From Azospirillum cavernae (GTDB lineage Bacteria > Pseudomonadota > Alphaproteobacteria > Azospirillales > Azospirillaceae): DNA of 64,000 nucleotides. The notes under the pieces are model-generated. The model was not told the origin of the DNA, ran no database searches, and saw only the letters and a list, made by a program, of their open reading frames with translations. The translations under genes were made by a program, and so were the position numbers. The stretch spans positions 496,001 through 560,000 of the forward strand of contig NZ_QYUL01000002.1 in the NCBI RefSeq assembly GCF_003590795.1, given 5' to 3'. Of this stretch, positions 1 to 7,353 are shown piece by piece; positions within the stretch are counted from its first letter, which is position 1; each line of letters starts with the position of its first letter.

Positions 1-1307
1 GCGTACCAGCGCGCCGACTCCTTGGGGATGCGGGCCTGCGTCGCGTAATCGACGCGGACGATGCCGAACCGGGTGCCGTAACCGCCGCCCCATTCAAAAT
101 TGTCCAGCAGCGACCACACGAAGTAACCGCGCACGTCGGCCCCCTCCGCCCGCGCTTGGCCCATCATGCCGACGCAGTCGCGCAGATAGGCGACGCGCTT
201 GTCGTCGATCACCCGCCCGTCGGCGTCGGGCGTCTCGTCGGCCTTCGTGCCAAAGCCGTTTTCCGTCACGTAGATCGGCAGCCGGTAACGCTTGGTCAGA
301 TCCAGCAGAACCTCGCGGAAGGCGCTGGGGTCATAGGGCCAACCGACGTCGGTGCGCGGCATTTCGGGTGGCGGGGAGCCAAAGCCAAAGCCCCAAATCA
401 GGCTGTCGTCCTTGCGGCCATAGACCGGGGCGTAATGGTTCAACCCGAACCAATCGACCGGGCGGGCGATGCGCGCCATGTCGCCGGGCTGGACGTAGGG
501 TTCGATGGCGGCGGCTATGCGCGGCGGGTAATGGGCGCGCAGTTGCGGATCGGGGAAGGCCCAATTCCAATGCTCGTCGAACAGGGCGGCGGCCTCGACA
601 TCCTCCGGCTGGTCGGTTTCTGGGCGCATCGGCTGGACGCTGTGCACCGCGCCGATGGAGGCGTTGGGAACCAGCGCGCGCAGCGTGTCCACCGCCGCGC
701 CATGGGCGAGGTTGACGTGATGGATGACCTTCAGATGGACCGCCCGGTCGGCGATGCTGGGCGCGCCCCAGCCAAAGGCGTAGCCGAACAGGGTGAAGAC
801 GGAAAACTCGTTCACCGTCGCCCAGCGCTTCACCCGGTCGCCGTAGCGCTTGGCGCAGAGCGCGGCGTAATCGGCGAACCAGCCGACGCTGTCGCGGTTC
901 GACCAGCCGCCCAAATCCTGCAAAGCCTGCGGGAAATCCCAGTGATAGAGGCAGAGCCAGGGTTCGATTTTGGATTCCAGCAAGCGGTCGATCAGCCGGT
1001 CGTAAAAATCCAACCCCTTCTCGTTGGGCGCGCCGCGCCCGCGCGGCAGCACGCGCGGCCAGGACACCGAAAAGCGGTAGGCGTCCAGCCCCAACCCGGC
1101 CATCAGTGCGACGTCGTCGGCGTAACGATGGTAATGGTCGCACGCGACGTCGCCATTCTCGCCATTGTCCACCCGGCCTTTCAGGTTGCAAAAGCTGTCC
1201 CAGACGCTGGGCGCGCGGCCATCCTCCCGCGCCGCGCCTTCGACCTGATAGGCGGAGGTTGAGGCCCCCCACAGGAAATCTTTGGGAAAGGCTGGGCTGT
1301 CGGTCAT
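1..1307 (-). CDS. GH1 family beta-glucosidase (3' end outside window)
   Basis: Hydrolyses beta-linked glucosides or galactosides in the cytoplasm; no signal peptide is visible. About 435 codons are in the window and only the last few residues should be missing. The start ATG is at 1307-1305. GH1 landmarks: the N-terminal FLWGASTSAYQVEGA block (residues 11-25), YHWDFPQAL near 121, the acid/base Glu in TVNEF (E167) and the nucleophile Glu in YVTENGFG (E349), then a WSLLDNFEW segment near the C-terminus that shapes the aglycone site. The acid/base motif is NEF instead of the usual NEP. A cysteine desulfurase lies 82 bp upstream on the same strand with no evident functional link. Family assignment is firm; the sugar specificity is not readable. 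Confidence 0.93.
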   Translation of the reverse strand, partial: MTDSPAFPKDFLWGASTSAYQVEGAAREDGRAPSVWDSFCNLKGRVDNGENGDVACDHYHRYADDVALMAGLGLDAYRFSVSWPRVLPRGRGAPNEKGLDFYDRLIDRLLESKIEPWLCLYHWDFPQALQDLGGWSNRDSVGWFADYAALCAKRYGDRVKRWATVNEFSVFTLFGYAFGWGAPSIADRAVHLKVIHHVNLAHGAAVDTLRALVPNASIGAVHSVQPMRPETDQPEDVEAAALFDEHWNWAFPDPQLRAHYPPRIAAAIEPYVQPGDMARIARPVDWFGLNHYAPVYGRKDDSLIWGFGFGSPPPEMPRTDVGWPYDPSAFREVLLDLTKRYRLPIYVTENGFGTKADETPDADGRVIDDKRVAYLRDCVGMMGQARAEGADVRGYFVWSLLDNFEWGGGYGTRFGIVRVDYATQARIPKESARWY

Positions 1308-1389
1308 GGCGGAACGCCTTCCAGGGTAATGTCGCCCTGCCAGCCTACCCGTTTCCCGGTTGGAGGGAAGGGGCTGAAAGGTCGCTGCC

Positions 1390-2526
1390 TCAATCGGCCA
1401 GGATCGCCGCGATCAGCAGCCCGGCGGCGCGCTCCACCTCCTCCGCCATGGTGGTTCGGCCCAGACCGAAGCGCAAGGTCGCGTGCGCCTCCTCCACCGA
1501 CCGCCCCATCGCCAGCAGGACGTGCGACGGCTCCGCCGCGTCGCTGTGGCAAGCCGATCCGGTGGACAGGGCCAGATCGGGCAGGCCGAGCAACAGATCG
1601 GCGGCGTCCAGGCCGGGCAGGGTGACGCTCAGGCAACCCGGCAGCCCGTCCGGCGGGCTGTTGCGGCGCAGCCTCGGCAAGGCGGCGGACAGGAGGAACC
1701 ACAGCCGTTCGCGCAACCCGGCGATCCGCCGGGAGTCCTCCGCCGCGCGGTCGCGGGCCAAGCGGCAGGCCGCGCCCAACCCGACGCAGAGCGCCGTCGG
1801 CAGCGTGCCGGGGCGCAAGCCCCGCTGTTGCCCGCCCCCCGCCGACGGCGGGCGCAGCGCTGCCCCGTCGCGCGCCGCCAACGCCCCGATCCCCATCGGG
1901 CCGCCCAGCTTGTGGCCGGACAGGCTGAGAAAATCCAGGCCAAGCCCATCCATCGACAACCCGCCGCCGCCCGCCGCTTGGGTCGCGTCGCTGTGGATCA
2001 GCGCGCCCCGCGCCCGCGCGACGGCGGCCAGTTCCGCCAAGGGTTGGAGCGTCCCGACCTCGTTGTTCGCCGCCATGACGGAGACCAGCGCCGGGCCGGG
2101 CGGGCGGTGCTGGGCTGTCTCAAGCGCCGTCTCCAGCGTCGCCGGGGCGAGGCGCCCGTCGGACTCCACCGGCAGGATCGTCACCGGGCAACCCCGCCGC
2201 CGCAACTCCGGCAAACAGCCCAGCACGCTGGCGTGCTCGACGGCGGAAACCAGACAGGCCGCGCCCGGCGCCGTGCCGCCCAGCAGGGCCAGCGTGTTCG
2301 CCTCCGTCGCGCCGGAGGTGAAGAGAACCGCGCCCGGCGGCGCGCCGATCAGGGCGGCGACCTCCGCCCGCGCCGCCTCCACGGCGTCGGCGGCGCGCCA
2401 GCCGGGCCGGTGCGCGGCCTGCGGGTTGCCGACCGCCGCCGGGGAGAACCAGGGCAGCATGGCGTCCAACACCAGCGGGTCGAGCGGCGTCGAGGCCAGA
2501 TGGTCGAGGTAAATCGGCGTCGTCAT
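1390..2526 (-). CDS. cysteine desulfurase (NifS/IscS-like, class V aminotransferase fold)
   Basis: PLP enzyme of 378 residues that takes sulfur from L-cysteine as an enzyme persulfide, for Fe-S clusters or other thio-cofactors. Visible motifs: [11 protein letters not shown] at the N-terminus, the cofactor-stacking His in VEHAS (H98), the Schiff-base Lys in [10 protein letters not shown] (K206) and the catalytic Cys in STGSACHS (C326). Length fits the family. No iscU, iscA or suf gene is adjacent, so it looks like a stand-alone NifS-like copy and not the housekeeping isc operon member. It is transcribed divergently from the FMN riboswitch/ribB unit. Confidence 0.92.
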   Translation of the reverse strand: MTTPIYLDHLASTPLDPLVLDAMLPWFSPAAVGNPQAAHRPGWRAADAVEAARAEVAALIGAPPGAVLFTSGATEANTLALLGGTAPGAACLVSAVEHASVLGCLPELRRRGCPVTILPVESDGRLAPATLETALETAQHRPPGPALVSVMAANNEVGTLQPLAELAAVARARGALIHSDATQAAGGGGLSMDGLGLDFLSLSGHKLGGPMGIGALAARDGAALRPPSAGGGQQRGLRPGTLPTALCVGLGAACRLARDRAAEDSRRIAGLRERLWFLLSAALPRLRRNSPPDGLPGCLSVTLPGLDAADLLLGLPDLALSTGSACHSDAAEPSHVLLAMGRSVEEAHATLRFGLGRTTMAEEVERAAGLLIAAILAD

Positions 2527-2562
2527 CCGTTTTCCGCCATGCTCCCGCGCGTCGCCGGAACG

Positions 2563-2591
2563 TTGACAGGCGCCAAGCCGTCCGGTTACGC
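2563..2591 (+). promoter_or_regulatory. putative sigma-70-type promoter ahead of the FMN riboswitch
   Basis: A perfect -35 hexamer TTGACA at 2563-2568 lies about 65 bp before the riboswitch aptamer. A weak -10-like segment (TTACGC, 2586-2591) follows after 17 bp. The position suits transcription of the ribB leader. The -10 match is poor, so only the -35 is convincing. A small hairpin (GCAAGGG/CCCTTGC, 2590-2609) follows directly. Confidence 0.35.
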
Positions 2592-2627
2592 AAGGGTGCC
2601 GTCCCTTGCGGGGCGGCGTCCATACGC

Positions 2628-2778
2628 TTGTTCTCAGGGCAGGGTGAAATTCCCGACCGGCGGTATTCCGTTCTTCCGAACGGGCAGCCCGCGAGCGCCC
2701 ATCGCCCCCGTGGCGGTGGGGTCAGCAGATCCGGTGCGACGCCGGGGCCGACAGTCACAGTCTGGATGGAAGAGAATG
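2628..2778 (+). ncRNA. FMN riboswitch (RFN element)
   Basis: The conserved RFN blocks are present in order: CAGGGCAGGGTGAAATTCCC, then ACCGGCGGT, AGCCCGCGAGCG, GGTCAGCAGATCCGGTG, CGCCGGGGCCGACAGTCA and GTCTGGATGGAAGAGAA. The closing stem P1 can form between GTTCTC (2630-2635) and GAGAAT (from about 2772). It sits 140 bp upstream of the ribB start, the classic location, and is expected to shut off ribB when FMN is abundant. There is no U-tract terminator between the aptamer and the gene, which favours control of translation over termination. Confidence 0.96.
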
Positions 2779-2918
2779 AGCCGATCTCGAAGGCGTCCGC
2801 GCGACTGCGCGTGGGCGTCGTCGCGGATCCGCGCGCGGCGTTCCGGGGCTTCAACCTTGGCGCGCCGAACCCTCTTTTGCGCCCTGATTCAGGCTCGCCC
2901 AATCCAGGAGTGAGTGAC

Positions 2919-3581
2919 ATGAATCAGATCAACCACCAAGACAGCCTGCTCAGCCCCTTCGGCGATCCGCAGGAGCGGGTCGCCCGCGCGGTCGAAGCCG
3001 TCCGCAATGGCGGCGGCGTCATCGTCGTGGACGATGAGGACCGCGAAAACGAAGGCGACATCATCTTTCCCGCCGACAGCCTGACGGTCGCGCAGATGGC
3101 CCTGCTGATCCGAACCTGTTCGGGGATCGTCTGCCTGATCCTGACCGACGAGCGTCTGAAGAGGTTGGAGTTGCCGCCGATGGTGGCGTCCAACTCCTCG
3201 CGCTTTGGCACCGCCTTCACCGTGTCGATCGAGGCGCGGGTGGGCGTGACCACCGGGGTGTCCGCCGCCGACCGCGTCGTCACCGTCAAAACGGCGGTGG
3301 CCGACGATTGCCGACCGGAGGATCTGGCCCGGCCCGGCCATGTCTTTCCGATCCGCGCCCATCCGGGCGGTTTGGCCGTCCGTCGGGGCCACAGCGAGGC
3401 GACCATCGCCCTGATGCGATGGGCCGGACGGACGCCTGCGGGCGTGTTGTGCGAGGTGACGAACCCGGACGGATCCATGGCGCGGTTGCCCGATCTGGTG
3501 GTCTTCGCCCGCGAGCAGGGCTTGCCCATCGTCAGCATCGCCGATCTGGTCGCCGCTGAAACGGCGCGCGCCGCCGCCTGA
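2919..3581 (+). CDS. ribB: 3,4-dihydroxy-2-butanone 4-phosphate synthase
   Basis: Converts ribulose 5-phosphate to 3,4-dihydroxy-2-butanone 4-phosphate plus formate, supplying the four-carbon unit for riboflavin. The 220-residue protein matches the stand-alone RibB length (E. coli 217); no GTP cyclohydrolase II domain is fused. Motifs: the acidic metal/substrate loop [13 protein letters not shown] (about 37-48), the GHVFPIRA block and RRGHSEA near residue 165. The start at 2919 is preceded by AGGAG at good spacing; longer in-frame reading would run through the riboswitch and is rejected. Regulation is by the FMN riboswitch upstream. Confidence 0.96.
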   Translation: MNQINHQDSLLSPFGDPQERVARAVEAVRNGGGVIVVDDEDRENEGDIIFPADSLTVAQMALLIRTCSGIVCLILTDERLKRLELPPMVASNSSRFGTAFTVSIEARVGVTTGVSAADRVVTVKTAVADDCRPEDLARPGHVFPIRAHPGGLAVRRGHSEATIALMRWAGRTPAGVLCEVTNPDGSMARLPDLVVFAREQGLPIVSIADLVAAETARAAA

Positions 3582-3587
3582 TCAGAC

Positions 3588-3617
3588 TTGAGGCCTCTCG
3601 GACATCTGTCCTATAAT
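3588..3617 (+). promoter_or_regulatory. promoter of tag (-35 TTGAGG, -10 TATAAT)
   Basis: TTGAGG (3588-3593) and a consensus TATAAT (3612-3617) are separated by 18 bp, immediately after the ribB stop codon. They point at tag, whose start codon is about 105 bp downstream. A consensus -10 is unusual in this GC-rich DNA, which makes the call more likely. Confidence 0.65.
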
Positions 3618-3662
3618 TAGGAATGGGGCAAAGGTCCGGGAAGCGCGGTCAAACCAAGGGGA

Positions 3663-3709
3663 GCGGGGGAGCTTTTCCCCCGCCGACCGCCGCCGGGTCC
3701 GGCTTTTTT
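3663..3709 (+). promoter_or_regulatory. two leader hairpins before tag, the second followed by six T
   Basis: Hairpin 1 pairs GCGGGGG with CCCCCGC (3663-3683, 7 bp stem). Hairpin 2 is the short GCCGG/CCGGC (3692-3703), directly followed by TTTTTT (3704-3709), ending 13 nt before the tag start codon. The arrangement resembles an intrinsic terminator within the tag leader, so attenuation is possible. Hairpin 2 has a very small loop and may be too weak to act. Confidence 0.3.
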
Positions 3710-3722
3710 GAAAGGGAGAAGG

Positions 3723-4334
3723 ATGGACGCGACGATTCCCGGCCCGGATGGCCGACCCCGCTGCCGCTGGTGCGCGGCGGCGCCCGAGTTTTTCGCCTAT
3801 CACGACGCCGAATGGGGCTTTCCCGTCGGCGACGACCGGCGTCTGTTTGAAAAGCTGTGTCTGGAAGGCTTTCAATCGGGTTTGAGCTGGCGGACCATTC
3901 TGGCCAAGCGGGAAAATTTCCGCGCCGCCTTCCACGGCTTCGACATGGATCGAATCGCGGGCTTCACGGACGACGATTTGGCGCGGTTGCTGACCGACGC
4001 GGGCATCGTCCGCCATCGCGGAAAGATCGCGGCGGTCATCAACAACGCCCGCCGCGCTCAGGAGTTGGTTCGGCAGGAAGGCTCGCTCGCCGCCTATGTG
4101 TGGAGCTTCGAGCCGTCCCCCGCCGATCTGCCGCCGCCGCAAACCGTCTCCACTTCGGCGGCGTCCGTGGCCTTGTCGAAGGATTTGAAAAAGCGCGGTT
4201 GGGCTTTCGTTGGGCCTACGACGGTCTACGCCTTTATGCAGGCGATGGGGCTGGTCAACGACCACGCCGAAGGCTGCGCCATCCGGGCCGAGGCCGAACG
4301 GGCGCGGGCGACCTTCATCCGTCCGCAGCGCTGA
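3723..4334 (+). CDS. tag: DNA-3-methyladenine glycosylase I
   Basis: Excises 3-methyladenine from alkylated DNA in base-excision repair. The 203-residue protein has the Tag signature: N-terminal RCRWC, YHDAEWGFP, LFEKLCLEGFQSGLSWRTIL with the helix-hairpin region, then a C-terminal NDHAEGC that supplies the His and Cys zinc ligands together with the early Cys and His. The ATG at 3723 follows AAGGGAGAAGG; an upstream in-frame TTG at 3708 is less likely. It has its own promoter after ribB. No alkylation-response regulator (ada) is nearby. Confidence 0.94.
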   Translation: MDATIPGPDGRPRCRWCAAAPEFFAYHDAEWGFPVGDDRRLFEKLCLEGFQSGLSWRTILAKRENFRAAFHGFDMDRIAGFTDDDLARLLTDAGIVRHRGKIAAVINNARRAQELVRQEGSLAAYVWSFEPSPADLPPPQTVSTSAASVALSKDLKKRGWAFVGPTTVYAFMQAMGLVNDHAEGCAIRAEAERARATFIRPQR

Positions 4335-4611
4335 CGGCGCGCGACTGCGCGCGAAATGGGCAAAAACCGATGATTTTTCAGGCGCTTCCCGTGCTCTTGC
4401 GTGGGGAGGCGGCTTTTTCTCGCCGCAGAGCGGTTCCGTGACGAATCAATGGTGGCTGGTCGGTTGAACCGCGTGCCATGATCGTCGCGTCGGGGGCCGT
4501 CGCCCCCTGTTGTCCCGGTCAACCCGGTCCCCGTACCCGGTTCGCGCCCTGCGGCCGTGGCCCGCCCGTTCGCCCGCTTCAGCGCCGGGCTTATCCTGTG
4601 GAGAGTGTTCC

Positions 4612-5421
4612 ATGCGCATTCGTCTGGGCTACGAGTTGACCTATTCCTTCGCCGCGCCGACTCCGATGATCGTCCTGCTGAACGTGCATTATTCTCGGGT
4701 CGCCGGTCTGGAAAGCCCCGATCACATTTTGCCCAACCCGCCGGTTCCCATCCAGGGCTACCGCGACAGTTTCGGCAACTGGTGCAGCCGTCTGGTCGCG
4801 CCCGCCGGGCTTTTTTCCCTGACCACGGACAGCGTCATCCGGGATGATGGCCAACCGGATCCCATCGTGGTGAACGCGATTCAGCATCGGGTGGAGGATT
4901 TGCCGACGGACGCGCTGCTGTTTCTGTTGGGCAGCCGCTATTGCGAAACCGACGTGCTGGCGGATGAGGCGTGGCGGCTGTTTGGCGCGACGCCGCCGGG
5001 CTGGGCGCGGGTGCAGGCGATTTGCGATTTCGTCCACAACCACATTGTTTTCGGTTACGAGCATTCGCGCCCGACCCGCACGGCGGTGGAAGCCTACACC
5101 GAGCGGCGCGGCGTGTGCCGGGACTACGCCCATCTGGCCGTCACCTTCTGCCGCTGCATGAACATTCCGGCGCGCTACTGCACCGGCTACATCAGCGACA
5201 TCGGCACGCCGCCGCCCTATTCGGCGGGGGATTTCGCGGCCTGGATGGAGGTCTATCTGGGCGGGCGCTGGCATGTGTTCGACCCGCGCAACAACGCCCG
5301 CCGGATTGGCCGCGTGTTGATCGCGCAAGGACGCGACGCCGCCGACGTGCCGTTGACTCACACCTTCGGCCCCAACACGCTGACCGGCTTCCGCGTCTGG
5401 ACCGACGAAATTCCGGGCTGA
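4612..5421 (+). CDS. transglutaminase-like cysteine peptidase-fold protein
   Basis: A 269-residue protein with the bacterial transglutaminase-like core. The catalytic triad is visible as Cys in RRGVCRDYAHL (C169), His in WHVFDPRNN (H221) and Asp (D224). The N-terminal about 100 residues form the beta-rich domain usual for this family. No signal peptide, so probably cytoplasmic. Such proteins act as peptidases or amide-bond-modifying enzymes; the substrate here is unknown. The start ATG at 4612 has GGAGAG upstream; a longer frame exists but lacks a ribosome site. The stop codon lies in a degenerate 13-bp tandem duplication (5410-5435). Confidence 0.88.
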   Translation: MRIRLGYELTYSFAAPTPMIVLLNVHYSRVAGLESPDHILPNPPVPIQGYRDSFGNWCSRLVAPAGLFSLTTDSVIRDDGQPDPIVVNAIQHRVEDLPTDALLFLLGSRYCETDVLADEAWRLFGATPPGWARVQAICDFVHNHIVFGYEHSRPTRTAVEAYTERRGVCRDYAHLAVTFCRCMNIPARYCTGYISDIGTPPPYSAGDFAAWMEVYLGGRWHVFDPRNNARRIGRVLIAQGRDAADVPLTHTFGPNTLTGFRVWTDEIPG

Positions 5422-5446
5422 GATTTTGGGCTGAATTAGGGCGGCG

Positions 5447-5659
5447 CTATTTGCGTGGCGCGCGCCGCTTTTTCACGGGGGGCGTCAGATCGGCGGGCAG
5501 CGGGCGCCACCCGGCGATGGTGCGCGCCCAGCGCCCCGCCTCGTCGTCGTTGTCGAGGCCGGGGATGTGCCGTCGCAGGATCAGCACCGCCGCCGTCACC
5601 CCGCTTTCGGTGTAGGCGGTGCGGATCGCGGCGGCAATGGCGTCATCGACGACGAACAT
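5447..5659 (-). CDS. small conserved hypothetical protein (70 aa)
   Basis: Unrecognised small protein. The ATG at 5659 is preceded by GAAAGG at good spacing; a longer reading to 5719 overlaps the next gene and lacks a better start. The protein is mostly helical by composition, with MFVVDDAIAAAIRTAYTES at the N-terminus, RHIPGLDNDDEA in the middle and a basic tail (VKKRRAPRK). It follows the 102-aa membrane protein by 13 bp on the same strand, so the two probably form an operon. No function is assigned. Confidence 0.6.
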   Translation of the reverse strand: MFVVDDAIAAAIRTAYTESGVTAAVLILRRHIPGLDNDDEAGRWARTIAGWRPLPADLTPPVKKRRAPRK

Positions 5660-5672
5660 CGGGTCGAGCCTT

Positions 5673-5981
5673 TCAAGACCAGGGGTGACGCGCGGCGCGA
5701 ACGCCAAGCCACGCCGCAATCAGCAGCGCGCCGACTCCGCCGACCAGCATCAGCGGTTCCGACGGGGCGCCGGGGGCGTCGGGTGGTCGGGATTGTCCAT
5801 TCCAGGGCCGTTGCGCGATCAGATCGCGGGATCGCTCCTGCGCCCAGGCGGTTTGCGCCTGTTGGGCGGCGGCGACGGCTTCATCCGACCCGGACCGGGG
5901 GGCGCCATTGAACAGCAGGATGCCACCAACCACGGTGAACATCAGGCAACCCGAAAAAAGGATGGTGTTTCGTAATGTCAT
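5673..5981 (-). CDS. small membrane protein with two predicted TM helices (102 aa)
   Basis: Not recognised as a family. TM1 is about residues 7-26 (ILFSGCLMFTVVGGILLF) and TM2 about 78-96 (LMLVGGVGALLIAAWLGV), separated by a polar Ala/Gln/Arg-rich loop and a Pro-rich segment. Likely inner membrane with the loop on one face. It is the first gene of a two-gene minus-strand unit; the AT-rich 5982-6157 segment upstream probably holds its promoter and that of the divergent small genes. Confidence 0.6.
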   Translation of the reverse strand: MTLRNTILFSGCLMFTVVGGILLFNGAPRSGSDEAVAAAQQAQTAWAQERSRDLIAQRPWNGQSRPPDAPGAPSEPLMLVGGVGALLIAAWLGVRAARHPWS

Positions 5982-6157
5982 TATCGCTTGAACCTATGCC
6001 TGTTGAGCATGAATTTCAATGTTTCCGCATGAGTTGACTGATAAAATTCAGGAAATCCTCTGAAAAATATTTCATGTCATTCGGTTTGATAGTGTTTTGA
6101 AATTCATCGAATTGCGCCCATAGTGATCAAATATCTTTGAAAACAACTGAATCGGCG
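5982..6157. other. AT-rich divergent intergenic region
   Basis: A 176-bp stretch clearly richer in A+T than its surroundings, between the divergent small genes at 5981 (minus) and 6158 (plus). It probably carries both promoters, but no convincing -35/-10 pair or operator could be singled out. Confidence 0.4.
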
Positions 6158-6679
6158 ATGACAAACGGCAAAGAGACGCCCTTCGCCTCGCGTGGCAAGG
6201 ATGAACGTTGGGAGCGTGTGGCGTTTCTCACCGGCAAGCTGGCGGCGAGCGTCGGCTCCGCGCGGGAAGAGAACCCGCACCCACAGGGCAGCCGGTCCGC
6301 GCAGGGCTGGTTCGCCGGCTGGCAGGCTCACGACGGCGAGGCGGTCGCTCCGCCGACCAGGCGTGTCCGCATCGCCGTGAAAATCTCGCCCGCCCCCCGA
6401 CCGATCCGACTGGAAAGCGACCTGACGATGGACATGATCGAACGACTGCCGGGCATGGGCGACGACGACCTCCGCACCCTGGGCGTCAACGCCGAACGGC
6501 TGGCCCTGACTGGGACGCCCAAGCAAAAAGCCTCGGCGCAGGCGGTTCTGCCCGCCATCCAGGCGGAAATCGCCGAGCGGCTGGCCAAGAAGATCGCGGC
6601 GGCCCCGCCGAAAAGCGCGGCCACCTTGAAGCGGAAAGCCGCCGCTGTCGCCGCCGCCGCCGCCGCTCGCTCCGCATGA
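6158..6679 (+). CDS. Rmf/CrpP-like domain protein (173 aa)
   Basis: Residues about 20-58 have the spacing seen in ribosome-modulation-factor/CrpP-fold proteins: a Gly/Ala helix, then ENPHPQGSRSAQGWFAGWQA, where NP-P-GS and W-GW are the hallmark residues. Residues about 100-145 form a second helical part (LPGMGDDDLRTLGVNAERLA) of unknown role, and the C-terminus is a basic Lys/Ala-rich tail, consistent with RNA or DNA contact. The ATG at 6158 is chosen over an in-frame TTG at 6137; the ribosome site is weak. An RNA- or ribosome-associated role is an inference from the domain only. Confidence 0.6.
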   Translation: MTNGKETPFASRGKDERWERVAFLTGKLAASVGSAREENPHPQGSRSAQGWFAGWQAHDGEAVAPPTRRVRIAVKISPAPRPIRLESDLTMDMIERLPGMGDDDLRTLGVNAERLALTGTPKQKASAQAVLPAIQAEIAERLAKKIAAAPPKSAATLKRKAAAVAAAAAARSA

Positions 6680-6731
6680 TTGTCCTGCGGGGCTTCCCCA
6701 CAAGCTGTGTCCGCACGGCTGGAGACGCGCC

Positions 6732-7064
6732 ATGAATGGCCAGAAATACCATGTCGGCCAGATCGTTCATTTCGCCGAACCGGAGGTGAAGCGCGGCGCC
6801 CCGCGCGGCGATCACCGGGTCGAACGCTTCTTGCCGCCGGACGCTGGCGAGTATCAATACCGGGTCAAAGGGCTGGAGAGCGGGCGCGAGCGGGTGGCGC
6901 GGGAAAGCCAGCTTGGTGGGCAGATGGCCGTCGAAACGCTGGCGCAAAGCCTGTATGAGGCGGAAAACGCCACGAAAGTGCCCTGGTCGCAGCGCGACCG
7001 CACAATCCGCGCCCCGTGGCTGAAAGAAGCCCTGCACCAGCTCGCCAGCCCGGAAAAGGTGTGA
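6732..7064 (+). CDS. small conserved hypothetical protein (110 aa)
   Basis: Unrecognised, soluble, charged protein with GQIVHFAEPEVKRGAPRG near the start and a QYRVKGLESGRERVARESQL segment in the middle. Residues 5-60 look like a small beta barrel by alternating hydrophobic pattern. It lies 52 bp after the Rmf-like gene and 10 bp before the next small gene, so all three are likely co-transcribed. No function is assigned. Confidence 0.6.
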   Translation: MNGQKYHVGQIVHFAEPEVKRGAPRGDHRVERFLPPDAGEYQYRVKGLESGRERVARESQLGGQMAVETLAQSLYEAENATKVPWSQRDRTIRAPWLKEALHQLASPEKV

Positions 7065-7074
7065 GTCACGACCG

Positions 7075-7335
7075 ATGTTCGAACGCAAAAGCCAACGCAC
7101 CGTCACCTTCGTCAAGCCCTTTCAATTGTCGAGCGTGGACGGCGTGCAGCCGCCCGGCGCCTACAGCGTCGAGATCGAGGAAGAGCTGATCGAAGGGTTG
7201 TCCTTCCCGGCCTACCGCCGGGTGTTGACGGTCATCCTGCTGCCGGGACCGTCCGGCAGCGGGATTCTTGTGCAGGCCGTCACCGTCAATGGCGACGAGC
7301 TGGACGAAGCCGAACGGCTCGACGCGCTGCCGTAA
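7075..7335 (+). CDS. small conserved hypothetical protein (86 aa)
   Basis: Unrecognised protein, likely beta-rich: FVKPFQLSSVDGVQPPGAYS, then an acidic EIEEELIEGLSFPAYRR segment, then a hydrophobic VLTVILLPG strand. It is the last gene of the three-gene plus-strand unit. Its stop is convergent with iaaA and 18 bp from it; a perfect 7-bp inverted repeat (AACGGCG/CGCCGTT, 7334-7354) lies between the two stops. Confidence 0.6.
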   Translation: MFERKSQRTVTFVKPFQLSSVDGVQPPGAYSVEIEEELIEGLSFPAYRRVLTVILLPGPSGSGILVQAVTVNGDELDEAERLDALP

Positions 7336-7353
7336 CGGCGCTCCTCCCGCCGT

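Noticed and set aside
5447..7335. Prophage remnant
   Set aside because: No integrase, terminase, capsid or attachment repeats; small size alone is not enough.
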